Assembly: GCA_050699055.1 (NCBI GenBank)
Contig: JBOHCT010000137.1
Location: forward strand, 1-11,836
Length of the DNA stretch: 11,836 bases
DNA from: JBOHCT01 sp050699055
GTDB taxonomy: Bacteria; Actinomycetota; Actinomycetes; Streptosporangiales; JBOHCT01
Direction of reading: 5' to 3'
Under the pieces are notes generated by a model. That model was not told where the DNA came from and searched no databases. It saw only the letters and a list, made by a program, of their open reading frames with translations. Shown here piece after piece: positions 6,498-11,836 of the stretch (position 1 is its first letter; every line of letters begins with the position of its first letter). The translations under genes were made by a program, and so were the position numbers.

Positions 6498-7748
6498 ATG
6501 AACAGCGCCACCACCGCCCGACCCCCGGGGACGGACCCGCGCGCGAAGGCTGCCCCGCTCGAGTTTCGACGGGCCACCAAACACTACGAAGGTCAGCCCG
6601 AGCCCGCTGTCCGCGAGCTTTCGCTCACGGTCCCAGCCGGCGATATCTGCGTACTCGTCGGCCCGTCCGGCTGCGGCAAGACCACCGCGATGCGGATGGT
6701 CAACCGGCTGATCGATATCTCCGGCGGCGACATCCTGCTCGATGAGCAGAGCGTCAGGGAGCGCGACCCCGCCGATCTCCGGCGCGAGATCGGCTACGTC
6801 ATCCAGCAGGTCGGTCTCTTCCCTCACCTCACCATCGGCGCGAACATCGCCACCGTCCCGAAGCTGCTCGGCTGGGGCAAACGGCGCATCGCCGACCGGG
6901 TGGACGAGCTGCTCACGTTGACCGGCCTGGACCCGGGGACCTACCGTGACCGCTACCCCAAACAGCTGTCGGGGGGACAGCAGCAGCGGGTCGGTGTCGC
7001 GCGTGCGCTGGGCGCCGACCCGTCGGTCATGCTCATGGACGAGCCGTTCGGCGCCATCGACCCGATCAACCGCGACCGCCTGCAGAACGAGTTCCTGCGC
7101 CTGCAGGCCGAGATCCGGAAGACAGTGGTGTTCGTCACCCACGACATCGACGAGGCGATCAAGATGGGCGACCACATCGCGATCCTGCGGGAGGGCGGCG
7201 TACTGGCCCAGTACGACACCCCTGAGGCCATCCTCACCCGCCCGGCGGACGACTTCGTCGCACGGTTCGTCGGGGCGGACAGAGGGCTCAAGCGGCTCAC
7301 CTTGTCGCGGTTGAGCGACCTCGACCTGATCGAGGCCCACTGCGTCACCGAGGCCGCCGCCCAGGGAGCGGGTGACGACGCCAGGACCGTGGTGGTCGAC
7401 GAGGGCGGCCATCCCGTCGGGCGTCCCCGTCCAACCGGCCATGGTGCGCGCGATGATCGTCAGCCGCCCGGCGGCAGCGCCCACGAGGACGCCCGTGAAG
7501 TGACTGCGCTGGGACCGGTCGCCCGGATCGATACCTCATTGCGGGACGCGCTGTCGCTGGTGCTCTCCGACCCGGAGCGAGCGCTCGTCGTGGTCGGCGA
7601 CGAGGGTCGGGTCGCCGGCCTCGCTTCTGTCGACCTGATCGGTTCGGCGCTGGTGCGGTTCCACGCCGCGCCGACCGGCGACGACGGCGCGAGCGGACAT
7701 CGCCGACCTGACCCGTCCCCGGGCCAGCCGAGCGTGACGAGTCCATGA
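6498..7748 (+). CDS. Betaine/osmoprotectant-type ABC transporter ATP-binding protein (OpuCA/ProV-like)
   Basis: This is the cytoplasmic ATPase of an importer for glycine betaine, choline, carnitine or related quaternary amines. The ATG at 6498 is chosen over an in-frame GTG at 6477 because GGAGGAAAG lies 8 bp before it. Nucleotide-binding motifs are complete: Walker A GPSGCGKTT (55-63), Q-loop QQVG (103-106), signature LSGGQQQR (157-164), Walker B VMLMDEP (177-183) and His215 in VTHD. ADRGLKRL (about 255) is the usual hinge to the regulatory tail. The tail (about 265-400) is CBS-like: the second repeat is recognisable (IDTSLRDALSLVLSD, ALVVVGDEGRVAGLASVDLI). The first is poor, with an Arg/Pro/Gly-rich stretch (GRPRPTGHGARDD), and may be degenerate. 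The 416 residues match family length. The stop overlaps the permease start by 4 bp (ATGA), indicating translational coupling within a three-gene operon. Confidence 0.92.
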   Translation: MNSATTARPPGTDPRAKAAPLEFRRATKHYEGQPEPAVRELSLTVPAGDICVLVGPSGCGKTTAMRMVNRLIDISGGDILLDEQSVRERDPADLRREIGYVIQQVGLFPHLTIGANIATVPKLLGWGKRRIADRVDELLTLTGLDPGTYRDRYPKQLSGGQQQRVGVARALGADPSVMLMDEPFGAIDPINRDRLQNEFLRLQAEIRKTVVFVTHDIDEAIKMGDHIAILREGGVLAQYDTPEAILTRPADDFVARFVGADRGLKRLTLSRLSDLDLIEAHCVTEAAAQGAGDDARTVVVDEGGHPVGRPRPTGHGARDDRQPPGGSAHEDAREVTALGPVARIDTSLRDALSLVLSDPERALVVVGDEGRVAGLASVDLIGSALVRFHAAPTGDDGASGHRRPDPSPGQPSVTSP

Positions 7749-9334
7749 ACAGCGTATCGCTCGTGCTCCCGCTGGCCGACGGAGGTAAGCCCGTCATCCC
7801 CAGCTTCGGCGGGGCCACCCCCTGCGTACGCAACAACCGCGGGTTCTGCTGGGGGTGGTTCAGCTCACACTGGGGCGACGTCTTCGGGCCCGCCCTGGTG
7901 CAGCACATCGTCCTCACCGTGGTCGCGGTGGGGATCGGCTCCGTCATCGCCCTCGCGGCTGCGATCGCCGCGTACCGGTTCGGCTGGCTCGCCCCGCCGG
8001 TGACCGCCTTCACCGGCTTCCTCTACACCATCCCCAGCCTGGCCCTCTTCCAGATCCTCGTGCCGGTCACCGGCCTGACCATATTCACCGCGGAGATCGC
8101 GCTCGTCTCCTACACCCTCCTGATCATCTTCCGCAACGCGCTCACGGGTCTGACCGAGGTGCCGGACGAGGTGCGCGAGGCGGCCAACGGGATGGGGCTG
8201 ACGCCGACCCAGCGCCTGCTGCGCGTCGAGCTGCCACTGGCGGTGCCGGCCATCGTCGCGGGGGTGCGCGTCGCCGTAGTGACCGTGATCAGCCTGGGGA
8301 CCGTGGCGGCGTACGTGGTCAACATGGGTCTCGGAGCGCCGATCCTGAACGCGCTGAACTCTGGGCCGTTCAAGACCGAGGTCGTGGGCGGGGCAGTGCT
8401 GGCGATCCTGCTCGCGGTGGTCGCCGACGGCGTGCTGGTGATCGTCCAGCGCCTCATCACCCCGTGGACGGCCGCGCGTGCGGGTGGCGCGGTGCGCCGC
8501 GGACCCCGCGTCGGTCTCCGGAGGCTGGTCCCATCGCGGGTGGCGGCCAGGGGAGGGATGACCGCGCTGATCCTTCTTCCCCTCATGCTGGCCGAGTCCA
8601 CACACGGTAAGGCGGCGACCGGGGGCGGCGTCGGTCAGGCCTTCGTGCGGGCCTTTCCCTTCATCGTCGACCACCCCGCCCTCGTGCTCCAGAAGGTCGT
8701 CGAGCACCTGGAGGTCAGCTTCGCCGCGGTCGGCATCTCGATAGCCATCGCGGTCCCCATCGGGATGTGGCTCGGCCACATCCACAAGGGCTCGTTCGTT
8801 GCCATCAACGTCGGCAACATGGGGCGTGCGCTGCCCAGCCTCGCCGTGCTCTCCCTGCTGCTGGTCCTGGTCGGCATCGGGTTCACCAACGTGATGATCG
8901 CGCTCATCATCCTCGCGGTGCCGCCCATCCTGACCAACGCCTACGTCGCCGTCGACGAGGTGGACCGCGACACCGTCGAGGCGGCCCGCGGCATGGGCAT
9001 GCGACCCCTCGAGGTGCTCCGGCGCGTCGAGGTGCCGCTGGCCCTGCCCCTGATGTTCGTGGGCATCCGCACGGCGACGGTCTACGTGATCGCCACCGCC
9101 ACCCTGGCGGGCATCTTCGGCGGAGGGACGCTCGGCGCGATCATCGTCAACCAGGCCAGCTACGGGCTGTCGGGCGTGCTCGCCGGTGCGATCCTGGTCG
9201 CCGCGTTGGCGCTCACCTTCGAGCTGGGGTTCGGCGGCGTACAGCGGGCGATCACCCCGCGCGGGCTACGCACCCGGCCCGGCCGTGCGAACGCCGCCGA
9301 CAAGACCGAGGCGCCGGAAACCGTCGGTGCGTGA
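7745..9334 (+). CDS. Fused two-domain betaine-type ABC transporter permease (OpuCB-OpuCD-like)
   Basis: This integral membrane protein of 529 residues carries two complete binding-protein-dependent permease domains. These are normally two separate proteins of about 210-240 residues in OpuC-type systems. Domain 1 spans about 50-238 with its ATPase-contact EAA loop at 144-165 (EAANGMGLTPTQRLLRVELP). Domain 2 spans about 320-515 with its EAA loop at 411-432 (EAARGMGMRPLEVLRRVEVP). The N-terminal segment outside the first helix has Cys27 and Cys35 in CVRNNRGFCWGW. The linker (240-320) is Arg-rich, then has a short hydrophobic helix after Met272 (MTALILLPLMLA). That Met is preceded by GGGGAGGG, so a separately translated second half is conceivable but the spacing is poor. 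The reading frame is continuous. It couples to the upstream ATPase and, 39 bp downstream, to the binding protein. Confidence 0.92.
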   Translation: MNSVSLVLPLADGGKPVIPSFGGATPCVRNNRGFCWGWFSSHWGDVFGPALVQHIVLTVVAVGIGSVIALAAAIAAYRFGWLAPPVTAFTGFLYTIPSLALFQILVPVTGLTIFTAEIALVSYTLLIIFRNALTGLTEVPDEVREAANGMGLTPTQRLLRVELPLAVPAIVAGVRVAVVTVISLGTVAAYVVNMGLGAPILNALNSGPFKTEVVGGAVLAILLAVVADGVLVIVQRLITPWTAARAGGAVRRGPRVGLRRLVPSRVAARGGMTALILLPLMLAESTHGKAATGGGVGQAFVRAFPFIVDHPALVLQKVVEHLEVSFAAVGISIAIAVPIGMWLGHIHKGSFVAINVGNMGRALPSLAVLSLLLVLVGIGFTNVMIALIILAVPPILTNAYVAVDEVDRDTVEAARGMGMRPLEVLRRVEVPLALPLMFVGIRTATVYVIATATLAGIFGGGTLGAIIVNQASYGLSGVLAGAILVAALALTFELGFGGVQRAITPRGLRTRPGRANAADKTEAPETVGA

Positions 9335-9373
9335 GAGTACCGTTCGACCCACACCGCCCACAGGGGAGAGCTC

Positions 9374-10327
9374 ATGAAGACCAGGTCACGACAAACCCCG
9401 AAGCTGTCCGCCGCCGTCGCCGCACTGGCCATGGCGGTCGGGCTCGCCGCCTGCGGCGGGGGCGGCTCAGCTGCCGGCGGCGGCTCGAGCGGCGGGATGC
9501 CGGGCAAGGGAAAACCAACCGTCACGTTCGGGGACAAGAACTTCCCCGAGGAGTTCCTGCTCGGGGAGCTCTACACCCAGGCGCTGCGGGCCAAGGGCTA
9601 CACCGTCAAGCTCAAGGGCAACATCGGCTCCTCTGAGATCATCGATAAGGCACTGACCAGCGGCAAGATCGACGCGTACCCGGAGTACACGGGTGTGATC
9701 ATCACGGTGATCGGCGGCAAGACGAATACACACCCCAAGAGCGAGGAAAAGGCCTACCAGATGGCCAAGAAGATCGAGGCCAAGCGCGGGTTCGCCTTGC
9801 TGGAGCCGACCCCGTTCCAGGACACCGACGCGCTGGCGGTCAAGCCGCCCTACGCCAAGAAGCATCACCTCGAGACGATCGGCGACCTCAAGAGCGTCGA
9901 CCATTGGCGCTTCGGCGGCCCGGCGGAGAACAAGACCCGCTACGAGGGGCTGGTCGGCATCCACAAGGCGTACGGGCTGCACAACGTCACTTTCGTGCCG
10001 CTGGAGATCGGCCTGCAGTACCAGGCACTCAACAGCGGCAAGATCGACGTGGCGACGGTGTTCACCACCGACGGCCAGCTGCTGCAGAAGAACAAGTACG
10101 CGGTGCTCAAGGACACCAAGCACATCTTCGGCTTCCAGCAGGCCGCGCCCGTGGTGAACAAGAAGGTGCTCAAGAAGGAGGGACCCGCCTTCAAGCGCAC
10201 GCTCAACAAGGTGAGCTCGCTGCTGACCTTCAAGGCGATGCAGCAGCTCAACGCCGCCGTGGTCCTGAACCACCAGGATGCCGGCAAGGTGGCGAGCAAG
10301 TTCCTCAAGGCCAACGGCCTGAAGTAG
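9374..10327 (+). CDS. Betaine-type ABC transporter substrate-binding lipoprotein (OpuCC/ProX-like)
   Basis: This is the extracytoplasmic receptor of the importer, lipid-anchored at Cys27 (lipobox LAAC) after a basic, hydrophobic signal. The ATG is preceded by AGGGGAGAG. After a Gly/Ser linker come OpuAC-domain hallmarks: FGDKNFPEEFLLGELYTQAL (about 52-71), NIGSSEIIDKAL (83-94), YPEYTG (102-107), then FQDTDALAV, FGGPAENKTRYEGL, LEIGLQYQALNSGKIDVATVF and KAMQQLNAAV. The protein has 317 residues, the normal length. The family binds quaternary ammonium compounds through an aromatic cage. The same family includes the pneumococcal EgtU domain for ergothioneine (from memory), so the ligand need not be glycine betaine. 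It is the last gene of the operon and is followed by a strong hairpin. Confidence 0.92.
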   Translation: MKTRSRQTPKLSAAVAALAMAVGLAACGGGGSAAGGGSSGGMPGKGKPTVTFGDKNFPEEFLLGELYTQALRAKGYTVKLKGNIGSSEIIDKALTSGKIDAYPEYTGVIITVIGGKTNTHPKSEEKAYQMAKKIEAKRGFALLEPTPFQDTDALAVKPPYAKKHHLETIGDLKSVDHWRFGGPAENKTRYEGLVGIHKAYGLHNVTFVPLEIGLQYQALNSGKIDVATVFTTDGQLLQKNKYAVLKDTKHIFGFQQAAPVVNKKVLKKEGPAFKRTLNKVSSLLTFKAMQQLNAAVVLNHQDAGKVASKFLKANGLK

Positions 10328-10352
10328 CCAGGCGACACATCCTCATGCCTCA

Positions 10353-10386
10353 GTGCGGGGCCCGGCGCAAGTTCGTGGCCCCGCAC
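10353..10386 (+). terminator. Strong GC hairpin after the importer operon
   Basis: GTGCGGGGCC (10353-10362) and GGCCCCGCAC (10377-10386) are perfect 10-bp arms around a 14-nt loop, 26 bp after the binding-protein stop. There is no U-run, which is common for actinobacterial intrinsic terminators. Its symmetry means it could also stop the convergent lyase transcript. Confidence 0.75.
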
Positions 10387-10418
10387 CCTCCCTCCGTGAA
10401 CGCGGCGGGTCCCCTTTC

Positions 10419-10467
10419 ATGATCGTGAAGAAACCCGTCCATAACGAGGAAGATCCTTCACGATCAT
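10419..10467. terminator. Perfect 12-bp inverted repeat overlapping the lyase stop codon
   Basis: ATGATCGTGAAG (10419-10430) and CTTCACGATCAT (10456-10467) pair perfectly around a 25-nt loop. The right arm covers the lyase TGA (10466-10464). It lies between convergent genes and is less GC-rich than its surroundings. The most likely role is a bidirectional terminator, with the lyase transcript stopping here. The large loop and AT-rich arms are unusual for the region, so a protein-binding site is an alternative. Confidence 0.5.
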
Positions 10468-11836
10468 AGGAGGCCTGTCGGCTGCGGTGCGTCGCCGACA
10501 GCGTCGTCCACGACGTCGCCGAGCCGGGCGAGCGTGCGGGTCGCCGTCTCGATGTCGTCGCCCGAGGGGCGGTCGGCCATCTCCGCGCTCAGCCCCTCGG
10601 ACGCGGCGCGGAGCACGTGCGCCAGCGGACCTCGCGGGTGGGCCCGGCGCAGGCGCAGCGCGCGCACCGTCGCGACGAGCTCGCTCGCGAGAACGGTACG
10701 CAACGCGACGAGCGCGTCGACCAACAGCCGCGCGCCCTGCCATGCGAAGCTGGCGTGCTCCTCGAGCCCGCGGGAGATGTGCACGGACTGGGTACTCGCC
10801 GGCACCGCGGCCGCACACAGGCGGGCGTGCGCGTCCGCACTCACGTACTCGACGATCATCAGGCCCGAGCTCGCCGCCGGCCCCGTCGCCAGGAACGGCC
10901 GCAGCCCGGTGATCTCGGGGTCCATCAGCGTCCCGAGGCGGCTCGCGGACAGGGCCGAGGCGGGCACCAGTGCCGCGCGTGCCTGGTCGAGCGCGAGCGC
11001 GACGTGCGCGAGATGGAAGTTGCCGTGATGGAAAACGTCGCCGGTAGCGCGGGACACCAAGGGGTTCTCGGTCGCGGCGTTCAGCTCGACGTCGAGGACG
11101 CGGCGCAGCCCGTCGAGGGCGTCGGACACCGCCCCGTGCACCTGCGGGACGCAGCGCAGGCCGTACGGATCCTGCACCCGGGCGGGCTCCGAGCCGCACG
11201 CGGTGAGCAGGGCGCGGAGCCGGGCCGCCACGTCGACCTGGCCGGGGTGCGGGCGTACGCGTTGGACCTCGGCGGCGTAGGCCTCGGCGTTCCCCCGCAC
11301 CGCGAGGAAGGACAGGGCGGCGACGGCGGTCGCGGCGACCAGCAGCCGCTCGGCCTCGTGCCAGGCGAGCGTGGCCTGGGCCAGCGTGCAGGCGTTGCTG
11401 CTGATCAGCGGCAGGGCGTCGCCGGGATCGAGCTCGATCGGCGGCACCTGCCCGCCCGCTACCCACGGCAGCTCGCCGGCCAAGGCGAGCCCGGTCGCGG
11501 CCAGCGCGGACAGGTCCGCGGTGCCGATCGCCCCCACCGCGCGGACCGGCGGCAGCGCCCCGGCGCCAAGAGCGGCGACGAGCGCGTCTACGACCTCCGG
11601 GCGGATACCTGACCCACCGGCGGCGAGCTGGTTCACCCGGACCACGAGCATGGCCCGCACCACGTCGGACGGCAGCAACGGACCCACGCCACCCGCGTGG
11701 CTGCGCAGCAGCCGCAGCCCGTGTCCCTCGAGATCCTCCTCGACAGCCTCATCGCGGTTCCCGCCGACACCCGTCGTGCGCCCGTACACCGGACGTCGGG
11801 TCGCGGCCTCGGCGGCGAGGGCGCGCGCCGCCGCGA
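10464..11836 (-). CDS. Histidine/aromatic ammonia-lyase family protein lacking the MIO triad (5' end beyond window)
   Basis: This is a member of the HAL/PAL lyase family, which eliminate amines from amino acids. About 456 residues are visible; the start lies beyond the right edge. Landmarks shared with histidine ammonia-lyase are RPVYGRTTGVGG (the catalytic Tyr loop), SSNACTLAQA (Asn region), VQDPYGLRCVPQVHGA (Tyr and Arg), ELNAATENPL, GNFHLAHVALALD and SVHISRGLEEHASF (late Glu). The normal cofactor segment GSVGASGDLAPLA is instead GAIGTADLSALA (codons 11514-11525 for GTAD). Ala-Ser-Gly is missing and one residue is lost, so the MIO group cannot form in the usual way. The frame is open across this point, so it is not decay. 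HAL homologues that expel a better leaving group such as trimethylamine (ergothionase) are known to manage without MIO (from memory). The gene is convergent with the betaine-type importer. Its substrate is unproven. Confidence 0.85.
   Translation of the reverse strand, partial: AAARALAAEAATRRPVYGRTTGVGGNRDEAVEEDLEGHGLRLLRSHAGGVGPLLPSDVVRAMLVVRVNQLAAGGSGIRPEVVDALVAALGAGALPPVRAVGAIGTADLSALAATGLALAGELPWVAGGQVPPIELDPGDALPLISSNACTLAQATLAWHEAERLLVAATAVAALSFLAVRGNAEAYAAEVQRVRPHPGQVDVAARLRALLTACGSEPARVQDPYGLRCVPQVHGAVSDALDGLRRVLDVELNAATENPLVSRATGDVFHHGNFHLAHVALALDQARAALVPASALSASRLGTLMDPEITGLRPFLATGPAASSGLMIVEYVSADAHARLCAAAVPASTQSVHISRGLEEHASFAWQGARLLVDALVALRTVLASELVATVRALRLRRAHPRGPLAHVLRAASEGLSAEMADRPSGDDIETATRTLARLGDVVDDAVGDAPQPTGLL

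Noticed and set aside
6459..7484. Long minus-strand open frame (341 codons) opposite the ATPase gene
   Set aside because: It mirrors the codon structure of the ATPase, whose motifs are complete. Its product is low-complexity and resembles no family.
7865..8785. Minus-strand open frame (306 codons) opposite the permease
   Set aside because: The translation is Asp/Gly/His/Arg-rich, typical of antisense to GC-rich membrane-protein codons, and has no ribosome site.
9467..10273. Minus-strand open frame (268 codons) opposite the importer binding protein
   Set aside because: The binding protein on the plus strand is fully motif-supported. The antisense product is Leu/Val/Arg/His-rich with no family features.
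10617..11612. Plus-strand open frame (331 codons) opposite the lyase
   Set aside because: It is antisense to a clearly conserved lyase, with Arg/Gly-rich composition and no recognisable domain.
1..11836. CRISPR array, tRNA or rRNA gene, intact transposase
   Set aside because: No regularly spaced repeats, cloverleaf-like sequence, rRNA-like segment or transposase motif was found on reading both strands by eye.

Overview
The window is GC-rich DNA with GTG/TTG starts, actinobacterial-style lipoprotein signals and strong GC bias in third codon positions. It suggests a filamentous or related high-GC Actinomycetota. The genus cannot be fixed from the sequence alone.

Left third (1-3108, all minus strand): three consecutive genes, each damaged. 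From right to left these are: a 517-residue-equivalent lipoprotein with an OmpA-like peptidoglycan-binding domain between two related beta-rich domains, split by a one-base frameshift; an arabinofuranosidase-like glycoside hydrolase reduced to about 190 codons by internal deletions and a frameshift; and a Tat-exported sugar ABC transporter binding protein cut off after about 175 residues, running into lower-GC unrelated sequence. This looks like a sugar-scavenging locus in decay, or a stretch with assembly or sequencing problems.

Middle (3109-6314, plus strand): a 480-bp intergenic space, then a nitrilase-superfamily amidohydrolase with an intact Glu-Lys-Cys triad. Next is an IclR-type regulator preceded by a perfect 12-bp palindrome, and an alpha/beta-hydrolase overlapping it by 4 bp. 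The hydrolase's nucleophile elbow has Gly instead of Ser.

Right (6498-10327, plus strand): an OpuC/ProU-type importer for betaine-like (quaternary ammonium) compounds. It comprises an ATPase with a CBS-like tail, one polypeptide carrying both permease domains, and a lipoprotein binding protein, followed by a strong hairpin terminator. Convergent to it (minus strand, running off the right edge) is a histidine/aromatic ammonia-lyase homologue. It keeps most active-site landmarks but has lost the Ala-Ser-Gly triad that forms the MIO cofactor.

Taken together, an importer for a betaine-type compound, a lyase that probably works without MIO, a C-N hydrolase, an IclR regulator and an atypical alpha/beta-hydrolase suggest a catabolic island for a trimethylammonium or other betaine-type substrate. 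Ergothioneine-like or histidine-betaine-like compounds are one possibility. That assignment is inference; the individual family calls are well supported.
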